Positions 7,604 through 15,546 of a stretch of 64,000 bases of DNA are shown piece after piece. Every line of letters begins with the position of its first letter. Within the stretch, counting starts at the first letter, position 1. The stretch is from JACVRW01 sp963803245. GTDB taxonomy: Bacteria > Actinomycetota > Thermoleophilia > Solirubrobacterales > Thermoleophilaceae. The position numbers and the translations under genes are program-made. Where the stretch lies: NCBI GenBank assembly GCA_963803245.1, contig CAWDLI010000010.1:1-64000 (forward strand), in the 5' to 3' direction. Below the pieces are notes generated by a model. That model did no database searches, was not told the DNA's origin, and saw only the letters and a program-made list of their open reading frames with translations.

Positions 7604-8770
7604 CTATCGCTTGAAGCGGTAGTCGGCTCGGCGCACCGTTCCGTCGGCCAGCCCGAGCAGCAGCTGGCGACAGCTGCCCGCCCACGAGCGCCGCGTTCTC
7701 CAGGCCAGGCTGTAGCCATGGCCGCGGTGGCTGCGGTGCAGCGCCCAGCGCCGGCGGATGAGACTCGCGGGCTCCCCGCTCGCCGGCTCGGCGCCCGAGC
7801 CGCACTCCACCTCGGCAACCTGCGGGTAGCCGGCGGCAAGCACGTGGCGGCCGCGGTACCCGCCCAGCGAGAAGCGCACCAGCACCACCCGGCCGGCGCG
7901 CGCCCGGTTGACCGCCGGCCGGTTGCGGACCGGCCAGAGGAACCCGCGGAAGTCGTAGATCACGCGGTAGGACGCGTTCGCGGACGAGTGGTTCCCGGCC
8001 GCGTCGGTGGCCTGGACGCCGAAGCTCCCCGCCCCCACGGCGGAGGTGTCGACCGGAGCGCCGTCGGCGACGTCGCCGGCGCATGACGTGAGCCCGGATC
8101 CGAGCGGCTCGTCGGCGCACTCGTAGTCGGCGAGCACCCCCTCGCCGAGCAGGTACACCGCGCCCTCGATCGGAGTCCGGAGAGTGATCGCCGGCGCCGT
8201 GGCGTCGACGGGCGGCGCGCAGCCGGTCGTGCCCGTGAGGACGATCCGGTAGTCGCCAGGCAGGCCGATGCGCCCGGTCCAGCCGGACAGCGGCTGCGCC
8301 GCTCCCGGACCGCTGGGCGCGAGCACCCCGCCGCTGCCGAAGATCGCGCCCGCGGCGCTCCGCGGGTCGCGGTTGTAGGGAGTGACCGCCAGCAGGTACA
8401 CGCCCGGCGCCGTGGGCGTGAGCTCGTGCAGGTCCGGGAGCGTGGACTGGCGCGTGGCCTGCGAGTCGTCGTTCCCGTACACGCCGTGCCCGGCGGCGTC
8501 GAAGAGGAACAGCTGCGTGTCGAGCTCGGTGCCGCCTACGGTGGTGGCCGAGAACGAGCCGGCGCCGGCGAGGCACACGCGGTAGAGGTCCTGATCCGTG
8601 CCCGTCGCGATGCTGCCATCGATCGTGTCGACCGGCGCGCTCGCCAGGTCCTGCGCCGTGCCGGGGAGGTCACCGGCGTCGCCGCTCTCGGTGGCCGCGA
8701 TCGCGCTCGACGGCAGCGCAAGCGCAAGCGCTGCCAGACAGGTCGAGATGAGCGGCTTGGGGTACGCCAC
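7604..8770 (-). CDS. Secreted protein with PPC-like domain and PxKF-type repeat
   Basis: The 388-residue protein has a signal peptide (PLISTCLAALALALPSSAIAA, cut after about residue 25). The N-terminal domain (LPGTAQDLASAPVDTIDGSI, DLYRVCLAGAGSF, LDTQLFLFDAAGHGVYGNDD) looks like a bacterial pre-peptidase C-terminal beta domain. A middle Ig-like part (APAITLRTPIEGAVYLLGEG) is followed by a PxKF-like module (FRGFLWPVRNRPAVNRARAG, then VVLVRFSLGG), in which the usual PVKF core reads LVRF. Such modules are common in actinobacterial surface proteins of unknown role. The start is GTG 8770. The gene lies 26 bases before the cupredoxin, so the two exported proteins may share a transcript. Confidence 0.75.
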   Translation of the reverse strand: MAYPKPLISTCLAALALALPSSAIAATESGDAGDLPGTAQDLASAPVDTIDGSIATGTDQDLYRVCLAGAGSFSATTVGGTELDTQLFLFDAAGHGVYGNDDSQATRQSTLPDLHELTPTAPGVYLLAVTPYNRDPRSAAGAIFGSGGVLAPSGPGAAQPLSGWTGRIGLPGDYRIVLTGTTGCAPPVDATAPAITLRTPIEGAVYLLGEGVLADYECADEPLGSGLTSCAGDVADGAPVDTSAVGAGSFGVQATDAAGNHSSANASYRVIYDFRGFLWPVRNRPAVNRARAGRVVLVRFSLGGYRGRHVLAAGYPQVAEVECGSGAEPASGEPASLIRRRWALHRSHRGHGYSLAWRTRRSWAGSCRQLLLGLADGTVRRADYRFKR

Positions 8771-8870
8771 GGCGGCAAGTAGAGAGACCCCCGCGCCACG
8801 CTGCGGGGGCCCCTGTGCCTCACCCGTCGACGCGAACGGGATCCCGGCTTAGCGGGCCCGATCCCAGTGG

Positions 8871-8894
8871 ACGCCCGTCCTAGAAGACGGGCGT
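8871..8894 (-). terminator. Hairpin with the mutase stop codon in its loop
   Basis: ACGCCCGTC (8871-8879) pairs perfectly with GACGGGCGT (8886-8894) around a 6-base loop that contains the TAG stop of the mutase large subunit (complement of 8880-8882). No T tract follows on the minus strand. An imperfect GC-rich hairpin lies just downstream (about 8838-8865). It could act as a transcript 3' end or protect the mRNA end; function is inferred. Confidence 0.45.
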
Positions 8895-10529
8895 TTCCGT
8901 GTACGTGCCGAACACGCTCTGGAGCGACTGCACGATCTCGCCCTCGCTCGCGTGGGCACGCGCCGCGTCGAGCAGCGGCTCCATCAGGTTGCGGTTCGTG
9001 GCGGCCGCCTCGCGGAGCTCGGCCAGGGTCCGCTCGACCGCCTGCCCGTCGCGGCGGGCGCGCACGCCCTGCACTCGGTCGATCTGCTTGCGCTCGAGCT
9101 CCTCCGGGATCCGGAGCGTGTCCGTGTGGGCGTCGTCGAGCGTCTCGTAGCGGTTCACGCCGACCACGATCCGGTCGCCGCGCTCGATCTCCTCCTGGAG
9201 GCGGAACGACGCGTCGGCGATCTCGCGCTGCGGGTAGTTCTGCTTGATCGCCTCGACCATGCCGCCGAGCTGGTCGATCTTGGCGAAGTACTCGTAGGCG
9301 GCCTCCTCGATCCGGTCGGTCAGCGACTCCACGAAGTAGGAGCCGCCGAGCGGGTCGATCGTGTTGGTGACGCCGGTCTCGTGGGCGATGATCTGCTGGG
9401 TGCGGAGCGCCACGCGCACGGCACCCTCGGTGGGCAACGCCAGCGCCTCGTCGAAGCTGTTCGTGTGCAGCGACTGCGTGCCGCCCAGCACGGCCGACAG
9501 CGCCTCGGTGGTGGTGCGCACGATGTTGTTGAGCGGCTGCTGCGCCGTGAGCGACACCCCGGCGGTCTGGGTGTGGAAGCGCATCAGCAGGCTGCGGTCG
9601 TCGCGAGCGCCGTAGCGATCACGCAGCTCACGCGCCCATATTCGCCGTGCCGCGCGGTACTTGGCGATCTCCTCGAAGAAGTCGATGTGGGCGTTGAAGA
9701 AGAACGACAGGCGCGGCGCGAAGGCATCCACGTCGAGGCCCCGCTCCAGCGCGTGCTCGATGTAGGTGAAGCCGTCCTTGAGCGTGAACGCGAGCTCCTG
9801 CTGGGCCGTCGAGCCGGCCTCGCGGATGTGGTAGCCGGAGATCGAGATCGGGTGCCAGCGAGGCATCCGCTCGGAGCAGAACTCGACCATGTCCGTGACC
9901 AGCCGCATCGCAGGGTCGATCGGGAAGCACCACTCCTTCTGGGCGATGTACTCCTTGAGGATGTCCGTCTGGATCGTGCCCGCCAGCTGCTCGGCGGGCA
10001 CGCCCTGGCGCTCGGCCGCCACCACGTAGAAGGCCAGCATCACCGCTGCCGGGGCGTTGATCGTCATCGACGTCGAGACCTCGCCCAGCGGGATGCCGCC
10101 GAAGAGCGTCTCCATGTCGTCGAGCGTGTCCACCGCCACGCCCTCGCGGCCGACCTCGCCGAGCGAGCGCGGGTGGTCGGAGTCGTGCCCCATCAGCGAC
10201 GGCATGTCGAACGCCGTGGACAGCCCCGTCTGGCCGTGGTCGAGCAGGTAGCGGAAGCGCTCGTTGGTCTCCTCGGCGGTGCCGAAGCCGGCGAACTGGC
10301 GCATCGTCCAGAGCCGCCCGCGATACATCGACGGGTACACGCCGCGCGTGAACGGGAACTCGCCCGGCAGTCCGATCCGCTCGGAGGCCGATACGTCGTC
10401 CTCGGTGTAGAGCGGCTGGACCTCCTCGCCGGAGAGCGTCGTGAAGAGCGCGTCGCGCTCGGGCGTGGCCGCATAGCGCTCGCGGAACCAGCGCTCGGCG
10501 TCGGTCATGGCCCTCGGCTCCACGCTCAT
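8880..10529 (-). CDS. Acyl-CoA mutase large subunit, isobutyryl-CoA mutase-like
   Basis: This is the substrate-binding TIM-barrel subunit of a B12-dependent acyl-CoA mutase. The 549 residues lack the C-terminal B12 domain, so it needs a separate small subunit (6408-6810). Family landmarks include LWTMRQFAGFGTAEETNERF, STAFDMPSLMGHDSDHP, WHPISISGYHIREAGSTAQQ and GGTQSLHTNSFDEALALPT. Two positions that set specificity differ from methylmalonyl-CoA mutase: Phe79 stands where that enzyme has Tyr89, and Gln197 (in YIAQKEW) where it has Arg207. Phe and Gln at these sites are reported for isobutyryl-CoA mutase, so isobutyryl/butyryl-CoA interconversion is more likely than methylmalonyl-CoA chemistry. 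The start is ATG 10529; Met8 is an alternative. Confidence 0.9.
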   Translation of the reverse strand: MSVEPRAMTDAERWFRERYAATPERDALFTTLSGEEVQPLYTEDDVSASERIGLPGEFPFTRGVYPSMYRGRLWTMRQFAGFGTAEETNERFRYLLDHGQTGLSTAFDMPSLMGHDSDHPRSLGEVGREGVAVDTLDDMETLFGGIPLGEVSTSMTINAPAAVMLAFYVVAAERQGVPAEQLAGTIQTDILKEYIAQKEWCFPIDPAMRLVTDMVEFCSERMPRWHPISISGYHIREAGSTAQQELAFTLKDGFTYIEHALERGLDVDAFAPRLSFFFNAHIDFFEEIAKYRAARRIWARELRDRYGARDDRSLLMRFHTQTAGVSLTAQQPLNNIVRTTTEALSAVLGGTQSLHTNSFDEALALPTEGAVRVALRTQQIIAHETGVTNTIDPLGGSYFVESLTDRIEEAAYEYFAKIDQLGGMVEAIKQNYPQREIADASFRLQEEIERGDRIVVGVNRYETLDDAHTDTLRIPEELERKQIDRVQGVRARRDGQAVERTLAELREAAATNRNLMEPLLDAARAHASEGEIVQSLQSVFGTYTETPVF

Positions 10530-10563
10530 CGCTCCCGACAGTCTAGGACGGCATACTCAGGTC

Positions 10564-11019
10564 GTGAGCAGCATGGACAGCGAGGGGCTGGCGCGCGAGG
10601 CATTCGCGGCACTGGCCCGCCGCGACTTCGACGGCTTTCTCGACCTGATGGATCCGGACGTGGAGTTCACGTCGCTGATCCAGGAGTCGGAGGCCAAGCT
10701 GTACTGCGGCCACGCGGGCGTCCGCCAGTTCCTCGACGAGATGCTGAGCGTGTTCCCCGATTGGACCCCGGAAGTCGAGAGCACCGAGGCGTTCGGCGAC
10801 ACCGTGCTCGTCAAGGTCCGCTTCCTGGGCACCGGGGCGGGCAGCGGAATGTCGGTCGAGCAGGTGGGCTGGCAGGTGGCCCAGGGTCGCGACGGGAAGG
10901 TCGTGGGGTGGCGGATCTACCGCACGGAGGACGAGGCCCGCGCCGCGCTCAGCGAAGCCGGAGACGACGCCGCCGCGGACGAGCCCGTGCGACCAGGTAG
11001 CCCCCACCCCCGCCAATGA
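10564..11019 (+). CDS. SnoaL-like (NTF2 fold) protein
   Basis: The protein of about 150 residues has the NTF2-like cone fold typical of SnoaL polyketide cyclases and their many uncharacterised relatives: a helical start (LAREAFAALARRDFDGFLDLM), then DPDVEFTS, the insertion GHAGVRQFLDEMLSVFPDWT, and antiparallel strands (DTVLVKVRFLGTGAGSG, GWQVAQGRDGKVVGWRIY). Starts GTG 10564 and ATG 10573 are both possible. Its last 71 bases overlap the HAD phosphatase gene on the other strand, so the acidic tail after about residue 125 may not be essential. It is the first of three SnoaL-like genes within 2 kb. No catalytic function can be assigned. Confidence 0.72.
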   Translation: MSSMDSEGLAREAFAALARRDFDGFLDLMDPDVEFTSLIQESEAKLYCGHAGVRQFLDEMLSVFPDWTPEVESTEAFGDTVLVKVRFLGTGAGSGMSVEQVGWQVAQGRDGKVVGWRIYRTEDEARAALSEAGDDAAADEPVRPGSPHPRQ

Positions 11020-11734
11020 GCGCGAGCGCGCCCACTGCCCCGCCGACCTTCAGGCGACGCCCGAGCTTGTCGAAGCGCATGACCCGCCAGTGCTCCTCGC
11101 GTGCCACCCGCGCGAGGTGGGCGTCCGGGTTCACCGCCACCGGATGCCCGACCGCCCGCAGCATCGGCAGGTCTGACTCCGAGTCGGAGTAGGCGTAGGA
11201 CTCGGAGAGGTCGATGCCGCGCTCCGCGGCGAGCTGGCGGATCGCGTCCGCCTTGCCCTCGCGGTAGGTGAAGGGGCCCGCCGACCGGCCGGTGTAGACG
11301 CCGTCCTCGACCTCGGAGCGCATTCCGATCCCTCCGTCGAACACCAGCACGCGCGCCAGCGTGTCGGCCAATTCCTGCGACGCCGCGGTGACGATGAACA
11401 CCGGCCGTCCGGCGTCCTGGTGCGAGTACGCCTCGTCGAGCATCTCGCGGTAGAGCAGCGGCAGGACGCCGGCGAGCACGTCGGGCCCGAGGCGCGCCAG
11501 GTCCACCACCCGCCAGCCCGCTATGGCGTCGAGGATCCGCTGCTTCAGCTCCTCGGTGCCCTCGTCGGTCGAGCCGTTCAGGCGGAAGTGGATGTTCGCC
11601 CAGGCGTCGCTGAGGATCTGGCGGCGGGAGATCATTCCGGCCCTGTAGGCGGCGCGCCCGAAGTGGATCGCGCTCGACCCCTCGATCAGCGTCTTGTCGA
11701 GGTCGAAGAAGGCGGCTGCGCGCGAATCGGCCAT
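10949..11734 (-). CDS. HAD-IB family phosphatase (SerB-like)
   Basis: The 261-residue haloacid dehalogenase-superfamily phosphatase begins AAAFFDLDKTLIEGSSAI, with the nucleophile motif DxDxT at about residues 11-15. It continues with a helical cap, motif II in FIVTAASQELADTLA, and the late acidic motif AYSDSESDLPML. The C-terminus carries a short hydrophobic stretch (GGAVGALALIGGGGGYLVA), suggesting membrane association like other HAD-IB phosphatases linked to phospholipid acyltransferases. The start is ATG 11734. It converges on and overlaps the upstream SnoaL-like gene by 71 bp. The substrate is unknown; a phosphoserine- or lysophosphatidate-type phosphomonoester is a family-level guess. 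Confidence 0.85.
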   Translation of the reverse strand: MADSRAAAFFDLDKTLIEGSSAIHFGRAAYRAGMISRRQILSDAWANIHFRLNGSTDEGTEELKQRILDAIAGWRVVDLARLGPDVLAGVLPLLYREMLDEAYSHQDAGRPVFIVTAASQELADTLARVLVFDGGIGMRSEVEDGVYTGRSAGPFTYREGKADAIRQLAAERGIDLSESYAYSDSESDLPMLRAVGHPVAVNPDAHLARVAREEHWRVMRFDKLGRRLKVGGAVGALALIGGGGGYLVARARPRRRRLRLR

Positions 11735-11757
11735 GGGCCGAGGGTACGCTGAGCCGC

Positions 11758-12154
11758 GTGGACCCGGATCTGGAGAAGGGCATCCGCCGGGCCTACGCGG
11801 CCCTCGCGGCCGGCGACATCGAGACGGCGATGGCGAGCTTCGCGTCCCGACATCGAGATGGTGAACCCCGAGTACGCGATCGAGAGTGGCGTGCGCAGGG
11901 GCCTCGACTCGATGCGGGAGGGGCTGCAGAACCTCTACGAGCAGTTCAACTACGAGTCCCTCGAGATCCTCGAGATCGACGAGGGACCGAACGGCCTGCT
12001 CGTGGTCGCGCGGCTCAGGGCGACCGGGCGAGCCAGCGGCGTGCCGATCGACGAGACGTTCACGCACGTGTTCGGCCTCCGCGACGGGCGGGTGGTGACC
12101 TACCGCTGGTTCCGGACGCGCGAGGAAGGGCTCGCCGCGGCGGGGCTCGCCTAG
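11758..12154 (+). CDS. SnoaL-like protein, apparent single-base frameshift
   Basis: Translation from GTG 11758 gives DPDLEKGIRRAYAALAAGDI, then ETAMASFAS; in the next frame it continues DIEMVNPEYAIESGVRRGLD and on to ETFTHVFGLRDGRVVTYRWF. The frame changes at the CCC of 11846-11848; removing one C joins the parts into a normal protein of about 131 residues with the NTF2-like layout (helices, central strand LVVARLRATG, final strands). The stop TAG shares the palindrome CTAG (12151-12154) with the stop of the next gene on the opposite strand. It is divergent from the HAD gene, 23 bases apart. Function unknown. Confidence 0.72.
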
Positions 12155-12549
12155 GCCATTCCCGCCGCCGCCAGCGCCTTCGCGCGGTCCGCAAACACCA
12201 CGAGCTGGACCGCCTTGCCGTCACGCATCTTCCAGACGTGGGCGCCCTCCTCGTCGACGATCGCGCCGCTGCCCTTGCCGCGCCCGCGGTAGCGGGTGAG
12301 GACAACCACGTAGTCGCCTTGGACCACGTAGTCCTGGGCCTCGCAGCGCCAGTCCTCCCAGGGGCTCAGCCACTCGTAGAGCCGCTCGTTCCGGTCGGCG
12401 GGGTCGTGATAGACGCCGGCCAGCCCGGGGAAGTCGTCGGACCACCCCCACTCCATCTCGGCGTCGTAGACGTCGAACCTCGGCCGCCAGTTGCCGCGCC
12501 CCCACTCGGCGTAGACGGCCCTGATGGCCTCCACGTCCTCCTGCGCCAC
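12151..12549 (-). CDS. SnoaL-like (NTF2 fold) protein
   Basis: The 132-residue protein begins MAQEDVEAIRAVYAEWGRGN and contains FDVYDAEMEWGWSDDFPGL, the strands DYVVQGDYVVVLTRYRGRGK and a C-terminal HVWKMRDGKAVQLVVFADRA, the usual SnoaL-like ketosteroid-isomerase-fold pattern. The start is GTG 12549. It follows the thiolase start-to-stop orientation on the same strand, 5 bases downstream of the thiolase stop, so it is probably the last gene of a thiolase transcript. It is the third SnoaL-like gene in this block and is not a close copy of the other two. No active-site assignment is justified. Confidence 0.75.
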   Translation of the reverse strand: MAQEDVEAIRAVYAEWGRGNWRPRFDVYDAEMEWGWSDDFPGLAGVYHDPADRNERLYEWLSPWEDWRCEAQDYVVQGDYVVVLTRYRGRGKGSGAIVDEEGAHVWKMRDGKAVQLVVFADRAKALAAAGMA

Positions 12550-12554
12550 GGCGG

Positions 12555-13739
12555 CTAGGAGCCGTTGACCTCGACGATCACCGCGTCGCCCTGGCCGCCG
12601 CCCGAGCAGATCGCCGCCACGCCGAGCCCGCCGCCGCGGCGGCGCAGCTCGTTCACCAGCGTCATGAGGATGCGGGCGCCGCTCGCGCCGATCGGGTGGC
12701 CGAGCGCGATCGCGCCACCGTTCACGTTCACCTTCGACTCGTCCACTCCGAGCATCCGCATGGAGTTGAGCGCGACCGAGGCGAACGCCTCGTTGATCTC
12801 GAACAGATCCACGTCGTCGACGCTGAGACCGGCCTGGTCGAGCGCCTTCTTGGCGGCGTTGGCGGGCGTCCGGGCGAGGTACGCGAAGTCATCGGCCACC
12901 GCAGCCTGGCCGACGATCGTGGCAAGCGCCGGGCGTCCGTTGGCCTTCGCCCACTCGTCGCTGGCGTAGACGATCGCGCCGGCGCCGTCGTTCACTCCAG
13001 GGGCGTTGCCCGCGGTGTGGGACCCGTCCTTGTGGAAGGCGCCCTTCAGGCCGGCCAGCGACTCCAGCGTGCTCTCGCGGCGCGGGGCCTCGTCCACCTC
13101 GACGGTGGTCTCGCCCTTCCTCGACTTGACCGTGACCGCCACGATCTCCTCGGGCAGGCGCCCCTCGTCGGTGGCCTGGATCGCGAGCTCGTGGCTGCGC
13201 AGCGCGAACTTGTCCATGTCGGCGCGCGTGACCTCGAGCTCGTCGCCCACCTCGTCGGCCTCTTCGCCCATGCCCTTGCCGCTGAACGGGTTGGTCAGCC
13301 CGTCGTGCATCATCGCGTCGATCGCCTTGGCATCCCCCATCCGGAAGCCGAAGCGGGCGCCCTTCAGCAGGTAGGGGGCGTTCGACATCGACTCCATGCC
13401 GCCCGCCACGGCCACCTCGAGGTCGCCGGCGCGAACCGCCTGGTCCACGATGCCGCCGGCGCGCAGTCCGGAGGCGCAGACCTTGTTCACGGTCTCCGAG
13501 GAGACCTCCTTGGGGATCCCGCCCTTGATCTGGGCCTGACGGCTGGGGATCTGGCCCTGGCCGGCCTGGAGCACCTGCCCGAACACCACGTGCTGCACCT
13601 GCTCGGGCGCCACCTCGGCGCGCTCGAGCGCCGCGGCGATCGCCGTGCCGCCGAGCTCGGTGGCGTCGAGGCTGGACAGGCCGCCTCCGAGCTTGCCGAA
13701 AGGCGTACGGGCGGCTCCGAGGATGACGGTCTTGGGCAT
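12555..13739 (-). CDS. Acetyl-CoA acetyltransferase (thiolase)
   Basis: This thiolase condenses two acetyl-CoA or cleaves 3-ketoacyl-CoA. The 394-residue protein starts MPKTVILGAARTPFGKLGGG; the acyl-accepting cysteine is C88 in NKVCASGLRAG. Later motifs are NEAFASVALNSMRMLGV, the His-containing GGAIALGHPIGASGAR and the second catalytic cysteine in CSGGGQGDAVIVE. ATG 13739 has AAGGAG about 12 bases upstream. The sequence is closest in type to biosynthetic AtoB/PhaA thiolases, but a degradative role with the ETF and mutase genes is equally possible. It is divergent from leucyl aminopeptidase. A second thiolase occurs at 40338-41561. Confidence 0.94.
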   Translation of the reverse strand: MPKTVILGAARTPFGKLGGGLSSLDATELGGTAIAAALERAEVAPEQVQHVVFGQVLQAGQGQIPSRQAQIKGGIPKEVSSETVNKVCASGLRAGGIVDQAVRAGDLEVAVAGGMESMSNAPYLLKGARFGFRMGDAKAIDAMMHDGLTNPFSGKGMGEEADEVGDELEVTRADMDKFALRSHELAIQATDEGRLPEEIVAVTVKSRKGETTVEVDEAPRRESTLESLAGLKGAFHKDGSHTAGNAPGVNDGAGAIVYASDEWAKANGRPALATIVGQAAVADDFAYLARTPANAAKKALDQAGLSVDDVDLFEINEAFASVALNSMRMLGVDESKVNVNGGAIALGHPIGASGARILMTLVNELRRRGGGLGVAAICSGGGQGDAVIVEVNGS

Positions 13740-13811
13740 CGGTGTGGCTCTCCTTGACGGCTGGCGGGGGGCTGACAACGATACCTGCGGCCCTCTAGAC
13801 TCGGGCCGCTC

Positions 13812-15263
13812 TTGGCTCCGATCCACGTCTCATCCCGCGCCGGCTCCCCGGAGGAAACCGCCGCCGACACGCGCGTGGTGCCTCTTTTCGAGGGCGAGTC
13901 GCTGGCCGATCCGGCGCTCCAGGCGCTCGTGGAGCTGGGCGAGGCCAAGCCCGGGTTGCGCAAGGTCGCGGTCACCCACGAGGACGCGCCCGGAGGGGGC
14001 CGCCGCCGGGTTCTGATCGCCGGTCTGGGCGACCGCTCCGAGCTGGACGCGGAGCGCGCGCGGGTGGCCGCCGCGGCGGCTGCCGGCAGGGCGAGGGAGC
14101 TGGGCGCGGTGTCGCTCTCCTGGGACGCGCCCCCCGGCGACGGCGTGGCGGGCGGCCTCGTGGAGGGCACCCTCCTGAGCCTCTACACCTTCGACCGCTT
14201 CAAGTCCGAGCGGGACTCCAACGACGCCCAAGTGCTCGAGTCGCTCGAGATCACCGGCGACGCGCCCGACGAGCCGGTGCTGAAGCGCGCCCGCGTGGCC
14301 GCCGAGTCGGCCAACGACGCTCGCGACCTCCAGAACCTGCCGGCCAACGTGGCCACCCCGAGCTTCCTCGCCGAGCGCGCGCGAGAGATCGCCGACGATC
14401 ACGAGACGCTCGAGGTCGAGCTGCTCGACCGCGAGGCGATCGTGGCGCACGGCATGGGCGCCTTCGCCTCGGTGGCGCAGGGCACCCACGTGGAACCGCG
14501 CCTGATCGTGATGCGGTACCGGTCCAAGAACGCGGTGGGGCCGCACCTGAGCTACGTGGGCAAGGCCGTGACCTTCGACACCGGCGGGATCTCGATCAAG
14601 CCCTCGTCGAAGATGCAGGAGATGAAGTTCGACATGTCGGGCGGCGCCGCCGTGATCGAGGCGGTGGCGGGCATCGCCCGGCTCGGCCTCCCGGTCACGC
14701 TCACCGCCGTCGTGCCGTCCACGGAGAACATGCCGAGCGGCCACGCCGTCAAGCCCGGCGACATCGTCACCGCCATGAACGGCAAGACGATCGAGGTCAA
14801 CAACACCGACGCCGAGGGACGGCTGATCCTGGCCGACGCCCTCTGTTACGCCGTGGACCAGGGCGCCGAGCGGATCGTGGATCTCGCGACCCTCACCGGC
14901 GCGATCCTCGTCGCGCTCGGGCACACCTACGCGGGCCTCTACTCCAACGACGACGGCTGGTGCGCGGACGTCGCGGGCGCGGGCGAGACGACTGGGGAGA
15001 TCTGCTGGCGGATGCCGCTCCACCCCGAGTTCTTCGAGCTGACCAAGGGCAAGTTCGCGGACCTCACCAACTCATCGGACGCGCGAGTGGCCGGCTCCAA
15101 CTACGCCGCCCAGTTCCTGGGCCAGTTCGTGGGCGACGTGCCCTGGGCGCACCTGGACGTGGCCGGCACCGCCTGGGGAATGTCACGCCCCTACGTGGGC
15201 AAGGGCGCCTCGGGCTTCGGCGCCCGGCTCTTGATCGAGCTGGCCGCGCGCACGGGCGCTTAG
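13812..15263 (+). CDS. pepA: Leucyl aminopeptidase, M17 family
   Basis: This cytosolic two-metal aminopeptidase removes N-terminal residues from peptides. The 483-residue protein has the poorly conserved N-terminal macro-like domain (1-170) and a well conserved catalytic domain: VGKAVTFDTGGISIKPSSKM, DMSGGAAVIEAV, PSTENMPSGHAVKPGDI, and the signature NNTDAEGRLILADAL containing metal ligands and the bicarbonate-site Arg. The C-terminal GSNYAAQFLGQFV and WAHLDVAGTAW are also typical. The start is TTG 13812 with no obvious ribosome site; ATG-like alternatives are absent nearby. It is followed by the inverted-repeat element at 15294-15497. Confidence 0.95.
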   Translation: MAPIHVSSRAGSPEETAADTRVVPLFEGESLADPALQALVELGEAKPGLRKVAVTHEDAPGGGRRRVLIAGLGDRSELDAERARVAAAAAAGRARELGAVSLSWDAPPGDGVAGGLVEGTLLSLYTFDRFKSERDSNDAQVLESLEITGDAPDEPVLKRARVAAESANDARDLQNLPANVATPSFLAERAREIADDHETLEVELLDREAIVAHGMGAFASVAQGTHVEPRLIVMRYRSKNAVGPHLSYVGKAVTFDTGGISIKPSSKMQEMKFDMSGGAAVIEAVAGIARLGLPVTLTAVVPSTENMPSGHAVKPGDIVTAMNGKTIEVNNTDAEGRLILADALCYAVDQGAERIVDLATLTGAILVALGHTYAGLYSNDDGWCADVAGAGETTGEICWRMPLHPEFFELTKGKFADLTNSSDARVAGSNYAAQFLGQFVGDVPWAHLDVAGTAWGMSRPYVGKGASGFGARLLIELAARTGA

Positions 15264-15293
15264 TTCCGGCGGCTCCTCGGGTCCAGCGTCTAG

Positions 15294-15497
15294 TGCGGCT
15301 GGGTAGGCGGTGCTGCGGGTGGCCCGTCACATTCAGGCGGTCGCTTGTGCGCCGGCGCTTGCGGCGCGAGCCGCTGCGTCAACTAGGGGTCCGTATAGGG
15401 CATCTAGTTGACACAGCGACGCCGGCCGCCTCGCGGTCGGCGGGAGCGTGGCGGGAGACCACTCGCGTGTAACCCATCACCTCCCTACCCAGCCGCA
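15294..15497. repeat. 204-bp element bounded by inverted repeats, MITE-like
   Basis: The 283-bp gap between pepA and the GH3 gene (which converge) contains no gene. TGCGGCTGGGTAGG (15294-15307) and its exact complement (15484-15497) form 14-bp terminal inverted repeats; similarity extends outward through CGTC. The 47-bp palindrome at 15372-15418 lies near the centre. The structure could be a miniature mobile element, or a long stem of a noncoding or terminator RNA serving both convergent genes. No target duplication could be recognised. Confidence 0.5.
15372..15418. repeat. 47-bp interspersed palindromic repeat, copy 1
   Basis: The 15-base arms CGCTGCGTCAACTAG and CTAGTTGACACAGCG pair with one mismatch around a 17-base centre holding CCGTATAGGGC. 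A second copy of exactly 47 bp, matching at 41 positions, lies at 31726-31772. Both are intergenic and close after a gene end, like REP elements or shared terminators. Confidence 0.75.
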
Positions 15498-15546
15498 GTC
15501 GACGTCCGACGCGCGGCCCGCCCGGTCGCAGCCTCGCCCGCTTCGC

